Below, piece after piece: positions 1 to 8,384 of a stretch of DNA of 20,232 nucleotides. Under the pieces are notes generated by a model. The model did no database searches. It saw only the letters and a list, made by a program, of their open reading frames with translations, and was not told the DNA's origin. Location of the stretch: NCBI GenBank assembly GCA_003448875.1, contig DLXG01000050.1, positions 1 through 20,232 on the forward strand, in the 5' to 3' direction. The translations under genes and the position numbers were made by a program. This DNA comes from Anaerolineaceae bacterium. GTDB lineage: Bacteria; Chloroflexota; Anaerolineae; Anaerolineales; Anaerolineaceae. The stretch's first letter is position 1; every line of letters begins with the position of its first letter.

Positions 1-149
1 ATGTGAGAGATGATCCCTTGCGGTTGTTCAATTAAGGCGAGCAGGATGTGCTCGGTATCAATCTGGTTGTGCCCATAGCGCTGGATAATTTCCGCAGCGC
101 GCTGAGCGGCTTCCTGTGCTCTTTCGGTAAAACGATCAAATCGCATCAT
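1..149 (-). CDS. Clp ATPase (ClpC/ClpB type), N-terminal fragment
   Basis: This is the 5' end of a gene that leaves the window at base 1, with about 49 codons visible. The protein starts [20 protein letters not shown] and continues with a [18 protein letters not shown] segment. This is the first repeat of the Clp N-domain (Clp_N), which binds substrates or adaptors in front of the AAA+ unfoldase modules of ClpB and ClpC. Two adjacent ATGs (149 and 146) are possible. An AAGGA sequence lies 9 nt before the first, so either fits. The family assignment rests on the TEHILLAL motif and the helical spacing. ClpC (protease partner) and ClpB (disaggregase) cannot be told apart from this piece. No CIRCE-type operator is seen upstream. 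A good -10 and a dyad are described separately. Confidence 0.85.
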   Translation of the reverse strand, partial: MMRFDRFTERAQEAAQRAAEIIQRYGHNQIDTEHILLALIEQPQGIISH

Positions 150-177
150 AGTCGGTTATCCTTGGATACTGAATAAA

Positions 178-205
178 CAATGCCCTTGTTGGAATTATAG
201 CATTG
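178..205 (-). promoter_or_regulatory. Promoter -10 with flanking dyad for the Clp gene
   Basis: On the minus strand a perfect TATAAT (194-199) lies 44 nt before the Clp ATG. It is bracketed by an inverted repeat, CAATGC (200-205) and GCATTG (178-183), with a 16-nt spacer. The -35 region is weak (TTGTAA-like at 220-225, spacer about 20), as expected for an activated or repressed promoter. The dyad is a candidate operator. Its binding protein is unknown. Confidence 0.45.
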
Positions 206-282
206 CCTTCATAAGCATTTTACAAACACTGTATTAGAAATCTATCATCATTTTAGTTTTGTTGAGGAATCCAAACAAGCGC

Positions 283-1449
283 TTAATTGCGAGTGTACAC
301 TATTTTCCCTTCAACCATCGTGAATAAAATATTCCCATCATCATCCATTAAAAACAAATCAGCGTCTTTACCGGGCTCGAGGCTGCCTTTCTGGTGGGCA
401 ATTCCAATCGTCCGAGCCGGATAAAGGGAAGCACAGAGAATGGCTTTTTCTAATGGGATACCGGCTGCTTCGGTAAAATTCAAAAGCGCTATATCGAGCG
501 TCAAACAGCTGCCTGCCAGTGTACCGTCCAGCAAGGTCACTTTGCCTTGTTTGACCTGAACCGGACGATTGTCCAGAATGTACTGGCCATCCGGCAAACC
601 CGTAACGCGGGTGCTGTCGGAAACCAGCACAATTCCTTCGCTGCCACGTAACTGATACAGAATACGCTGGACGAGGGGGTGAACGTGCACATTATCGGCA
701 ATCAACTCGCAGCGCAATTCGGGCATGCTCAGACCGGCACCGACTACGCCGGGCTCACGATGGTGAAGCGGACTCATGGCATTGAAACAGTGAGTCAACA
801 GGCTTACACCGTGCTGAACGGCTACCTGCATTTGTGCATAGGTCGCGCTGGTGTGTCCGGCGGCAACGGTGATACCCCGAGAGACACAGGCATCAATCAG
901 CCAGAAGTTTTCGGGGAATTCCGGTGCTAAGGAGACTACCTTGACCATCTCGTGCTTGATGAGAGAGAGAGCTTCTTCCCGATCAGTTGCCAGACGGATG
1001 AACTGAATGGCTTGAGCGCCGGCGCGATTGGGGTTCATGTAAGGGCCTTCCAGATAAGCACCTAACAAGGTTGCGCCGTTGCGAATACGACCGTAAGCAT
1101 TTCCAATGGCGTCTAATGCTTTGAGCAAGGCCGCACGGGAGGCAGCCCACGTGGTTGCCAGAAAGGAAGTGACTCCGTGTTGAACCAGAAATTGCCCGAT
1201 TTCTTCAATCGCATACAGGTCACCATCCATAAATTCAAAACCCATTGCACCGTGAATGTGCAAATCAATCAAACCGGGCAGAAGGTGATTTTGATGAGCA
1301 TTCACTTTTTCCTGTGCGGTTTCCAGATCGCTTGCCGATGGGTGACCACTCCCAAGACGGCTGATGGTGCGATTCTCGATCCACATCCAGCCGGGGGACA
1401 GAATCCCGGTGGGCGTGTAGATTTGTGCATTCCAAATTAAAGTTGCCAT
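283..1449 (-). CDS. nagA: N-acetylglucosamine-6-phosphate deacetylase
   Basis: This enzyme hydrolyses GlcNAc-6-phosphate to glucosamine-6-phosphate and acetate in the cytoplasm, feeding amino-sugar or cell-wall sugars into glycolysis. The product is about 388 aa, normal for NagA. Amidohydrolase-fold landmarks appear in order: the HxH metal motif in GLIDLHIHG (His64/His66), LEGPYMN with the metal-binding Glu, AAGHTSATY, LTHCFNAMSPLHHREPG, LIADNVHVHP for substrate binding, and LVSDSTRVTG with the catalytic Asp. I chose the ATG at 1449 because GAGGT lies 8 nt upstream. The alternative GTG at 1464 would include that SD in the coding sequence. No nagB or PTS gene is adjacent, so sugar uptake and deamination must be encoded elsewhere. 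The family is clear from the motifs. Confidence 0.95.
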   Translation of the reverse strand: MATLIWNAQIYTPTGILSPGWMWIENRTISRLGSGHPSASDLETAQEKVNAHQNHLLPGLIDLHIHGAMGFEFMDGDLYAIEEIGQFLVQHGVTSFLATTWAASRAALLKALDAIGNAYGRIRNGATLLGAYLEGPYMNPNRAGAQAIQFIRLATDREEALSLIKHEMVKVVSLAPEFPENFWLIDACVSRGITVAAGHTSATYAQMQVAVQHGVSLLTHCFNAMSPLHHREPGVVGAGLSMPELRCELIADNVHVHPLVQRILYQLRGSEGIVLVSDSTRVTGLPDGQYILDNRPVQVKQGKVTLLDGTLAGSCLTLDIALLNFTEAAGIPLEKAILCASLYPARTIGIAHQKGSLEPGKDADLFLMDDDGNILFTMVEGKIVYTRN

Positions 1450-1519
1450 GATCAAATACCTCACCGCAAAGGTTTAATTGATTGTAACCCGAAATCGTAT
1501 GCGGTAACGGAAGAAGGGA

Positions 1520-1549
1520 AAGATAATTCAATATAAAGCGGGTTTTCAA
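1520..1549 (-). promoter_or_regulatory. Possible nagA promoter
   Basis: On the minus strand TTGAAA (1544-1549), an 18-nt spacer and TATCTT (1520-1525) form a sigma-70-like promoter. A second -10 candidate, TACAAT (1481-1486), lies closer to the gene but has a poor -35. The TTGAAA overlaps the -35 of the divergent GNAT promoter. Consensus matching only. Confidence 0.35.
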
Positions 1550-1571
1550 GTACCGATTAGCGGTGTACAAT
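1543..1571 (+). promoter_or_regulatory. Promoter of the GNAT gene, probably leaderless transcript
   Basis: TTTTCA (1543-1548), a 17-nt spacer and TACAAT (1566-1571) resemble -35 and -10 boxes. The expected transcription start, 6-8 nt after the -10, falls on the ATG at 1578. No Shine-Dalgarno precedes that ATG, so the mRNA is probably leaderless. Confidence 0.5.
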
Positions 1572-1577
1572 TCTGGT

Positions 1578-2543
1578 ATGGAAGCAGCCTTGTCTTCTTC
1601 CCGGCATCACATCCGCCCGGTGCGCAGCCGAAAAGATATTCTGGCGGTAGCCGATTTAATTGAAATCTGTTTTGCCGACCACATGGACGTGGATGGGCGT
1701 GAGTACATCCGTTATCTGCGCCGCTTTGCCGTGCCGGATGAAGGACTGGCCGGAAGGCTGTTGGAGCCGTTTCAAGTGCCGGTGCGCGGGCTGGTGTGGG
1801 AAGAAGATGGTCAAATTGTTGGCAACCTCAGTCTGATTACCTTCAACCGTCAGGGCAAACGCTACACATTGATTGCCAATGTGGCGACTCACCCGGCATA
1901 TCGCCGTCGCGGAATTGCCCGCAGGCTGACCGAATCCGCATTACAGCAAATTCGTGAGCGGGGAGAGCATGAGGCCTGGCTTCACGTCCGTGAAGATAAC
2001 CCGGCTGCTATTCAGCTGTACCAATCGTTAGGTTTTGAGGAACGATGCCGCCGTACCAGCTGGTTGTGGGAACCGCAATATGGGTTTTTGCCAAAAATCA
2101 AAAATGATATGGTTCACGTGTTCGCCCGTCAGGCGAGCGACTGGCCGCAGCAGAGCCGCTGGCTGGATGAAACCTACCCGTCTGAAATAACCTGGAATCT
2201 TTCGCTGGACAAGAACCGCCTTAAGCCCAATTTCTGGAAAGACTTGTGGCACTGGTTGAATGGCGGGGAAGCGATGCACCTTTCAGCCCGTTGGAAGAAC
2301 GATCTCGCCGCGGTGGTCTCATGGCAGCCAACATCTGCCTATGCCGATATCCTCTGGCTGGCGGCTGCACCGGCGCATGAGGAAGAGGTCATTCCGGTCT
2401 TGTTGACATCTGCGGGAAGAAGGCTGCGTAATGGGCGGCCGCTCACCGTGAACTATCCTGCTCAACGGGCAGCGGAAGGTTTTCGCCGGGCAGGATTTCA
2501 ACCGCATGTTACACTTATCTGGATGCGGATTCAATTCTCTTAG
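1578..2543 (+). CDS. GNAT family N-acetyltransferase with degenerate C-terminal half
   Basis: A predicted acetyl-CoA-dependent N-acetyltransferase of about 321 aa, substrate unknown. The N-terminal half (roughly residues 10-160) is a complete GNAT fold. It has beta4/motif A in NVATHPAYRRRGIARRLTE, where the RRRGIA loop binds the acetyl-CoA pyrophosphate, and motif B in EDNPAAIQLYQSLGFEE. The C-terminal half has no clear CoA loop. It ends AEGFRRAGFQPHVTLIW, which resembles the tail of a second, degenerate GNAT domain, so this may be a tandem GNAT with one active half. I chose the ATG at 1578 over the in-frame GTG at 1563 because the GTG overlaps the promoter -10. The next gene starts 9 nt downstream with its own SD, so the two are probably co-transcribed. 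Confidence 0.85.
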   Translation: MEAALSSSRHHIRPVRSRKDILAVADLIEICFADHMDVDGREYIRYLRRFAVPDEGLAGRLLEPFQVPVRGLVWEEDGQIVGNLSLITFNRQGKRYTLIANVATHPAYRRRGIARRLTESALQQIRERGEHEAWLHVREDNPAAIQLYQSLGFEERCRRTSWLWEPQYGFLPKIKNDMVHVFARQASDWPQQSRWLDETYPSEITWNLSLDKNRLKPNFWKDLWHWLNGGEAMHLSARWKNDLAAVVSWQPTSAYADILWLAAAPAHEEEVIPVLLTSAGRRLRNGRPLTVNYPAQRAAEGFRRAGFQPHVTLIWMRIQFS

Positions 2544-2552
2544 GAGGAGTAA

Positions 2553-2933
2553 ATGAAAAAACTTTTCATTCGACTGGCTATCAATGCTGTGGCTTTGTAC
2601 GCAGCGGTTGCGTTATTGAAAGATACGTATATTTTTCCGAACGATCCGGAGAACTGGCTCAGTTTTATCTGGCTGGCATTGATTTTTGGTGTAGTCAACG
2701 CTGTCATCAGGCCAATTTTGATGGTGATGAGCTGCCCATTAATCATCCTCACGCTGGGGTTAGGCACCCTGTTGATCAATACCCTGATGTTTATGCTGGC
2801 TGGATGGATTGGTACCCAGTTTGGCGTCGGATTTGAAGTCAACGGTTTTTGGGGGGCATTTCTGGGAGCGTTGATTACCGGTGTGGTCAGCTTTGTGCTG
2901 AGCCAGTTGTTCAGGGATGAACTGAAAAAGTAG
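2553..2933 (+). CDS. Phage holin family 4-like (YvlD-type) small membrane protein
   Basis: A 126-aa, very hydrophobic protein with about four membrane segments: near residues 5-22, 34-57, 58-82 and 98-118. The positively charged start MKKLFIRLAINAVALYAA and the central FGVVNAVIRPILMVMSCPL followed by LTLGLGTLLINTLMFMLAGW match PF04020, a family of chromosomal inner-membrane proteins of unknown function. The name comes from weak resemblance to a phage holin. Nothing phage-like is nearby, so it should not be read as a lysis protein. The start ATG has an excellent GGAGG 7 nt upstream. It is the second gene of a unit with the GNAT gene and is followed directly by a terminator. Confidence 0.85.
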   Translation: MKKLFIRLAINAVALYAAVALLKDTYIFPNDPENWLSFIWLALIFGVVNAVIRPILMVMSCPLIILTLGLGTLLINTLMFMLAGWIGTQFGVGFEVNGFWGAFLGALITGVVSFVLSQLFRDELKK

Positions 2934-2946
2934 TTCTTAAGACAAA

Positions 2947-2976
2947 CGCCCGCCTTCTCAGGCGGGCGAATTTTTT
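2947..2976 (+). terminator. Rho-independent terminator
   Basis: An 8-bp GC-rich stem (2947-2954 with 2961-2968, CGCCCGCC/GGCGGGCG) and a 6-nt loop are followed by a run of six T (2971-2976). It closes the GNAT/holin-like unit. It also separates it from the convergent glycosyltransferase gene, although the minus-strand T tract is poor. Confidence 0.92.
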
Positions 2977-2992
2977 ACCCAAAAGGGTTAAA

Positions 2993-5900
2993 TTACGGCA
3001 GGGTAAAGCGGAGCAAGACCCGGTTGACGGCGTCAGAAACCCACACATGACCTTCTTTATCCACGCCTACACCGGCTGCCAGTCCAAAGCCGTCAATACC
3101 GGCACTGTAATCGCCCCATGTGCGCACGAATTGACCTTCCTCTGTAAATTGAATCACCCGGTAGCCTTCCGGATCGGTTACAAAGACATTGCCGCGGTTG
3201 TCTACAGCGATATAGGGTTTGTTATCCAGCGATTGACCAAACCAGCCGAAAATCTCCCATGAGCGCAGGAAGAAGGTCTTACCGCTTTGCGGGTCAATTT
3301 GAAAGACCTGTACTCGCTGATTCCATGTGTCGGTTACAAATAGCTGATCCTGAGCATTGATGGCAATACCCACCTGTTCATCAAATTGACCGGGATCAAT
3401 ACCGGGACTGCCAAACTCATCCAGGTAATTTCCATCCTGATCGAAGATGACGATGCGTTTGTTGCCGGTATCCGTGACAAACAATCTGCCCTTAGAGTCA
3501 AATGCCAGATCGCGCGGCCCCCAAAAGGCTTCCGGTGCTACTCCCTGACCGAAAAATCCCCACATTTTCACAAATTGACCGTCAGCGGTGAACTTTTGAA
3601 TGCGGTGATTCCAGGTATCGGCCACAAACACCGAACCATCCGGCGCGATGGCAATGCCCCACGGTTCGTAAAATGTCCCGCCGGGTGCGCTGCCTTCGGC
3701 AAGATTGGCGAAAGAACCCCAACGGTGGATTAATTGGCCGTCAGGTGAAATATGCAGAACCTGATGGAGACCGGTATCGGCAACATAGATTGTGCCATCC
3801 GGGGCAAAAGCAAATTTACGAGGCGCACCGAATTGAATGGCACTGCCGGGTTGACCGATGACCTGATCGGGCAGCAACTCTACCACGCCGTTGACATACG
3901 GATCGGTCTGCTGCGGCTGACTGGCGGTAGGGGCCGCTCCATAATTCCAGATCATCGAAAGAATATCATTGCGGATGTACAGCTTCAGTTTTTGTGACGG
4001 CTGCCACGTTTCCACAGTGAGGTTGGGGTTGTTGGTCAACTGAGCGTATTCGGTATAGTCACGGTCACGCCAGATTTTGTAGATGGCGGAGCGCATGGCG
4101 GGGTCACGCAGTGCATTCCAGATACGATCCCAGGTTAAGTTGTAATAATCCTGCATCGGCCACCACAGACGCTGATATTCAAAACTCTGGAAGTAACCAC
4201 GCGTAATCGAGTCAAGCCGTGACCAGTTCTTTTCACCGGCAATAATAATTGGCGAATCGCGCAAGTCGCGGGTGACATTATCGGTAAAGTAGCGCTTATT
4301 GGGGTAATCGCGGAAGTACCACCAGTAGGGGTAAAGCGCGTCATTGTCGTAGGCCACATTGATATTTTTACCGCTGGCGGTTCGCCGGGAAATTTCTTCT
4401 ACCTGCTCTAATATATCCTTCGGACCACGGGCTGCATGGGCATACACCAGAAATTCTTTGGCGTTATCGTAATTGATGTAGTTAGCTGTGAACGCAGTCC
4501 GGGCGGTCATAATGGCCAGATAAACCGCAATCCCAGTGACAAACAGGCGGAGGATGGCAGATGTCTGCCAGTCCTGCAAAAGTCGTACTATTCCCCATAT
4601 TGAAAGGCCAAATGCCAGAACGGAGAAGATGAACACCGACGTGGATTGCAATTGATCGAGTGTGTTTCCTTGAAAAGGGGGCTGAGGGCCGAGCAGTGCT
4701 CCGAGTAAGCCTCCCAAACTGGTCAGGGCAACCGGTACCAAAATGATTGCCAGCCAGGCCTGTTTTTCCTTGAGTTTGTGCCATGGGGTGGTTTCTGCAA
4801 GATATCCAAAACCCCAGGCTGCAGAAATCAGGAAAGGAACGGCAATGTGGACGGTCAGCCAAGGCATTTTTTCGCCGGCGATAGAATATGCTATCAGAGC
4901 AGTGACCGACCAGAACAGGAACAGCGCCAGTGTGGGTAAAGGCCGTTCCTGAACAAAAACCGGAGAAGCAGCCTGCTCATCCATTTCTGCCGGCGAGGAG
5001 TCAGACGGGCTGATCTCCACGTTGAGCGATGTTGCAACGGGGAGAGGATTCGGTTTCTGGTTGTTTTCGCTCAGCCGCTCACCTGAAAAGGAAGTGAAGC
5101 GATTGTAGCGGATACCAAAATAGGCTGCCAGCAGCGCTCCGAATACTGCCAGAAATTCGTAAATCGGCATTTGAAGGAGTGCGTAGTAATAAAACGGTTG
5201 TTCACCACGGTGAACACCTTGTTGTTCCAGCCAATATCCCAGAGATCCAATGATACCGGTGAAGAACCCAAAGCCGTTGGTGAAGAAAGTGGTGTAAAAA
5301 ACGGTGAAAATTCCGTAGAAAATAGCAAAATTCACCAGCCAGAGTTTTGGCTTCCAGAGAAAGCCAACCACTGCCGAGATTACAAAAAGAAGAACCAGAA
5401 AGATGCCCGTACGGACGAGACTTTCCGGTGAATAATCAATTGGATTCCAGTTTTGACGCAGCAGGGAGCCAATAATTTTGACCGGGAAAGCGGTCAGTAA
5501 GGGGAGGATGAGAGTGCCGGTCAATATTAGCAGATCGAAGGAGCGGTCTTGCTTGAGAGCCTGCCAGCCGATGTTTCGCAGTAAAACGACCGCTGCAATG
5601 ATTCCCAGAACAAGGGCAACAATCACGCCGCCCAGTTCAATCAATTGAATGGGTGTGAAGGTCTGACCAAGCGCGCGTTGGACTTCGCTGGCGTCTTTGT
5701 TGACGATCGCATTCCAGCCGGCCAGAATGACCACAAAAACCAGCAAAATTAATGCGGTTGATAGCAGGGTCATAAACAACTGGCGGGCACGCTGATTGTC
5801 CCAGCGGGCTTTGCCAATGTGTTCCATGAACAGAAATGCCAGAAAAATCAATAATTGGGCGGTGTAAATATAGGCCGTTTCTTTGGTGGCGAATTGAAGG

Positions 5901-6457
5901 GCGGTTACCGCGGTGAGCAGGTAGAGCATTTTGCGCTCACCCTTTTCGAGGTAACGCAGAACAGCGAAGAGGGTCAAAACCGCATAGAGGGCGACAAAGG
6001 CTTCGTTACGGGTATACCGCCCGTAAAAGAGCAAGTACGGTGAAATCAGGAAGAGATAACCACCGATGAGAGAGCCGATTTTCCCAAGATAACGGCGGAA
6101 GCCAAAGGTGACAAACAATACCGTAGCCACACTGTAAAGGGCAGCCGGGATGCGCGAGGTGAAATCATTTGCGCCAAAAAGGAAGTAAGACAGCGCAACC
6201 AGATGAAACTGAACCGGCCCATGAGTCACCGGATCATGACGATAACCTTTCCCAATCGAAAGGTCATAGGAAGGCACTACATGGTTGACTTCGTCATGGC
6301 TCATCACCCGTTCGCCAAGGATGTAAAAGCGGCTGAACAGAGTCAATCCGATCAGCACAACAATGAAAATAAAATATGGGGTGATTTGAGGGAGGTCGTG
6401 AAAAAGGGGGCGATCCAGCCAGTTTGTTGATGAGGATGATTCGCGGTTGTTTTCCAT
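2993..6457 (-). CDS. Agl23-like membrane glycosyltransferase fused to C-terminal NHL beta-propeller
   Basis: A 1154-aa predicted inner-membrane protein. Residues 26 to about 660 hold many hydrophobic segments. The first outward loop carries VMSHDEVNH (Asp55-Glu56), the acidic motif of lipid-linked-sugar GT-C/PMT-type glycosyltransferases, followed by the GHDPVTHGPVQFHL-like region (HDPVTHGPVQFHL). This matches the family annotated as 'flippase activity-associated Agl23' (TIGR03663). A soluble stretch (about 670-850) follows, then about six NHL repeats (875-1154), e.g. GIAIAPDGSVFVADTWNHRI, probably an extracytoplasmic six-bladed propeller. The likely job is transfer of a polyprenyl-linked sugar to a surface glycan or protein, with the propeller binding the target or a partner. 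No SD is evident before the ATG; AT-rich TATATA-like sequence lies about 25 nt upstream. Catalytic activity and substrate are not shown by the sequence. Confidence 0.85.
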   Translation of the reverse strand: MENNRESSSSTNWLDRPLFHDLPQITPYFIFIVVLIGLTLFSRFYILGERVMSHDEVNHVVPSYDLSIGKGYRHDPVTHGPVQFHLVALSYFLFGANDFTSRIPAALYSVATVLFVTFGFRRYLGKIGSLIGGYLFLISPYLLFYGRYTRNEAFVALYAVLTLFAVLRYLEKGERKMLYLLTAVTALQFATKETAYIYTAQLLIFLAFLFMEHIGKARWDNQRARQLFMTLLSTALILLVFVVILAGWNAIVNKDASEVQRALGQTFTPIQLIELGGVIVALVLGIIAAVVLLRNIGWQALKQDRSFDLLILTGTLILPLLTAFPVKIIGSLLRQNWNPIDYSPESLVRTGIFLVLLFVISAVVGFLWKPKLWLVNFAIFYGIFTVFYTTFFTNGFGFFTGIIGSLGYWLEQQGVHRGEQPFYYYALLQMPIYEFLAVFGALLAAYFGIRYNRFTSFSGERLSENNQKPNPLPVATSLNVEISPSDSSPAEMDEQAASPVFVQERPLPTLALFLFWSVTALIAYSIAGEKMPWLTVHIAVPFLISAAWGFGYLAETTPWHKLKEKQAWLAIILVPVALTSLGGLLGALLGPQPPFQGNTLDQLQSTSVFIFSVLAFGLSIWGIVRLLQDWQTSAILRLFVTGIAVYLAIMTARTAFTANYINYDNAKEFLVYAHAARGPKDILEQVEEISRRTASGKNINVAYDNDALYPYWWYFRDYPNKRYFTDNVTRDLRDSPIIIAGEKNWSRLDSITRGYFQSFEYQRLWWPMQDYYNLTWDRIWNALRDPAMRSAIYKIWRDRDYTEYAQLTNNPNLTVETWQPSQKLKLYIRNDILSMIWNYGAAPTASQPQQTDPYVNGVVELLPDQVIGQPGSAIQFGAPRKFAFAPDGTIYVADTGLHQVLHISPDGQLIHRWGSFANLAEGSAPGGTFYEPWGIAIAPDGSVFVADTWNHRIQKFTADGQFVKMWGFFGQGVAPEAFWGPRDLAFDSKGRLFVTDTGNKRIVIFDQDGNYLDEFGSPGIDPGQFDEQVGIAINAQDQLFVTDTWNQRVQVFQIDPQSGKTFFLRSWEIFGWFGQSLDNKPYIAVDNRGNVFVTDPEGYRVIQFTEEGQFVRTWGDYSAGIDGFGLAAGVGVDKEGHVWVSDAVNRVLLRFTLP

Positions 6458-6550
6458 AATGGTTAGCGATGAATGAGTAAATTTTTATATATCCTTTGCG
6501 ATGTTGACTATACTTTAAGTTTGATTTTCTGACAAGTGCGTATTGTTTGG

Positions 6551-6579
6551 TTGACGGATTGGTTTCTCGATTCTATACT
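6551..6579 (+). promoter_or_regulatory. Sigma-70-type promoter of the MFS/phosphatase/GNAT run
   Basis: TTGACG (6551-6556), exactly 17 nt and TATACT (6574-6579) give 5/6 matches at both boxes. The transcription start is expected near 6586, about 33 nt before the ATG at 6619. Confidence 0.75.
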
Positions 6580-6618
6580 CATTTCAGTGTTTGAATCAAA
6601 TCCTCAATGAGGGTCATC

Positions 6619-7809
6619 ATGTCCAAATCCAGCCGATATGTGATGTTCGCCTTGCTATATTTTGCGCAGGGGGCAATTCTCAGTTACTTTACTGCCCTCA
6701 ATTCCCTGTATTTACTCAGTTTCGATTTAACGATGAGCCAGGTTGGTTTAGTTGGTGCCATCGGATTGATCCCTTTCGTGTTGAAGATTTTTTTGGGCAT
6801 GTTGAGTGACCGAGTGGATTTAGCCGGCTGGGGGCATCGCAAACCTTATATCATCTTTGGTTTACTGGTGCAAAGTGCTTGTCTAATGATCGTCCCGCAG
6901 ATCAATCCGGGCAGCCAGTACGGCTTATATGCCTTGCTGGCGTTTGTGTTGATGTTGGGCATGGCATTATATGATACCTGTACGGATGGTTATGCCTTAG
7001 ATTCCACACCGGAGGCGGAACAGGGCACCATTCAAGGCTTCATGGTTGGCGGCCGGGCGCTGGGTGTAGTGGCTATTTCAGCGGCGTTGGGAGTATTGGT
7101 GGAAAGGCTGGGCTGGGCGGCGGCGTTTTACAGTCTGGCGGTGCTTTCTCTGGTACCCCTTCCGCTGGTATTTCAGATTCGGGAACAGCCCCGCAAGGCA
7201 GAACAACAATTTTCCTGGTCGGCTTTTCGGGCGTTTACAAAAATCCCCGTGATTTCGCTGGCAGTGTTAGGTGCGTTGTACTCGTTGATTATCAACGGCG
7301 CTAATCAACTGGTTAACCCCTTTTTGCAAAATCAATTTGGCATTACGTATGCTGCTGCTGGTTTTGTGACGACGGTGTGGGGGATTGGAGTGGTCTTGGG
7401 CTCATTGGCCGGCGGGCGGCTGACCGACCGCTGGGGACAGCGTCAATCGGTCATTCGTGCCATGTTTCTTTCATTGGGGGCAATTTTGCTGTTGGGGTTC
7501 ACCAATGCCGCCTGGATGGTGTGGCCGCTGGTCATTTTATTCGGGCTGGCATACGGATTTTATGAGACGGTGTATTTTGCGGTTTCGATGAATAAAACTG
7601 ACCCGCGTATTGCTGCTTCGATGTTTTCCATCCTGATGGCAGTAGCCAATATTGGGACGGGGATCGGGCTGGCACTGAGCGGGTCTATGGTGGATGCGAT
7701 TGATTTCTCAACCACATTCATCATTTTGGCGGGGTTGAATTTACTTGCCTTCCCGCTGGTGGGGCTGATCTTTGGAAGACGACAAGCCGTGGCAGCACCG
7801 ATATCCTGA
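6619..7809 (+). CDS. Major facilitator superfamily transporter
   Basis: A predicted 12-helix inner-membrane secondary transporter of about 396 aa. The loop after TM2 has the MFS motif in the form GMLSDRVDLAGWGHRKPYI (G-x-x-x-D-R ... G-x-R-K/R). The second-half counterpart is GSLAGGRLTDRWGQRQ. TM4 has DTCTDGYALDSTP followed by EQGTIQGFMVGGRALG, reminiscent of AmpG/acetyl-CoA-transporter-like MFS members, but the substrate cannot be assigned. I chose the ATG at 6619 (MSKSSRY) because GAGGG lies 5 nt before it. The ATG at 6607 has no SD. It is the first gene after a good promoter; the phosphatase gene begins 15 nt after its stop. Confidence 0.88.
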   Translation: MSKSSRYVMFALLYFAQGAILSYFTALNSLYLLSFDLTMSQVGLVGAIGLIPFVLKIFLGMLSDRVDLAGWGHRKPYIIFGLLVQSACLMIVPQINPGSQYGLYALLAFVLMLGMALYDTCTDGYALDSTPEAEQGTIQGFMVGGRALGVVAISAALGVLVERLGWAAAFYSLAVLSLVPLPLVFQIREQPRKAEQQFSWSAFRAFTKIPVISLAVLGALYSLIINGANQLVNPFLQNQFGITYAAAGFVTTVWGIGVVLGSLAGGRLTDRWGQRQSVIRAMFLSLGAILLLGFTNAAWMVWPLVILFGLAYGFYETVYFAVSMNKTDPRIAASMFSILMAVANIGTGIGLALSGSMVDAIDFSTTFIILAGLNLLAFPLVGLIFGRRQAVAAPIS

Positions 7810-7824
7810 TTCGAGGATTTCATC

Positions 7825-8367
7825 ATGGAGATGAACGAGAACGATTCTTACATTCAGACTCCCTTTCCGGATAGTTACTGGGTTATTCCCGGTCGTTTGC
7901 TGGCCGGTGAGTATCCCGGAACAAGCGAAGAACATTCAGCCCGTAAAAAACTGGTCAGTTTGCTTCATTGCGGGGTCAATGCACTTCTAAATCTTACGGA
8001 AGAAGGGGAACTGGTAGATTACTCAATATGGCTTAAGGAAGAGGCTTCCGATTTCGGTTTGGAAGTCGAGTACAGGAGAATGCCCATTCGGGATTTTTCG
8101 ATTCCCAGCGTAGTTGAAATGATGGCAATTTTGAATCAGATTGATGAATGGCTGATTAGAGGCAAAACCGTCTATGTTCATTGTTTTGGCGGTATTGGCC
8201 GCACGGGCATGGTGGTAGGCTGCTATCTGGTGAGAAAGGGCATGGCTGCGCCGCAAGCCCTGTTGCGAATTGCGGAACTCCGTCAGGGTATCCCCGATGG
8301 CTGGAAACGATCTCCGGAAACTGACGAACAGATAGAGTTTGTATTGAACTGGCGTCCTGGCCAGTAG
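7825..8367 (+). CDS. Cys-based dual-specificity/tyrosine phosphatase (CDKN3-like)
   Basis: A 180-aa cytoplasmic protein with the protein-tyrosine-phosphatase P-loop VHCFGGIGRTG, i.e. HC-x5-R with nucleophile Cys120 and Arg126. A likely general acid is Asp90 in MPIRDFSIPS. The preceding LNLTEEGEL segment and the length fit the compact CDKN3/atypical DSP group, whose members act on phosphoproteins or on small phosphate esters such as inositol phosphates. The substrate here is unknown. GAGG lies 8 nt before the ATG. It sits between the MFS gene (15 nt gap) and a GNAT gene (17 nt gap) on the same strand, probably as one transcript, so a shared small-molecule or modification role is possible but unproven. 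Confidence 0.87.
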   Translation: MEMNENDSYIQTPFPDSYWVIPGRLLAGEYPGTSEEHSARKKLVSLLHCGVNALLNLTEEGELVDYSIWLKEEASDFGLEVEYRRMPIRDFSIPSVVEMMAILNQIDEWLIRGKTVYVHCFGGIGRTGMVVGCYLVRKGMAAPQALLRIAELRQGIPDGWKRSPETDEQIEFVLNWRPGQ

Positions 8368-8384
8368 AAAGGCAATCATTCAAA

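Noticed and set aside
150..282. CIRCE (HrcA) operator or nagA terminator
   Set aside because: No TTAGCACTC/GAGTGCTAA dyad is present. The only palindrome after nagA (AAGCGCTT) is too small and is not followed by a T tract.
1450..1464. GTG start at 1464 for nagA
   Set aside because: The GAGGT that would be the SD lies inside this extension and is well placed for the ATG at 1449.
2553..2933. Holin-like protein as evidence for a prophage
   Set aside because: The PF04020 family is widespread on chromosomes, and no other phage gene is nearby.
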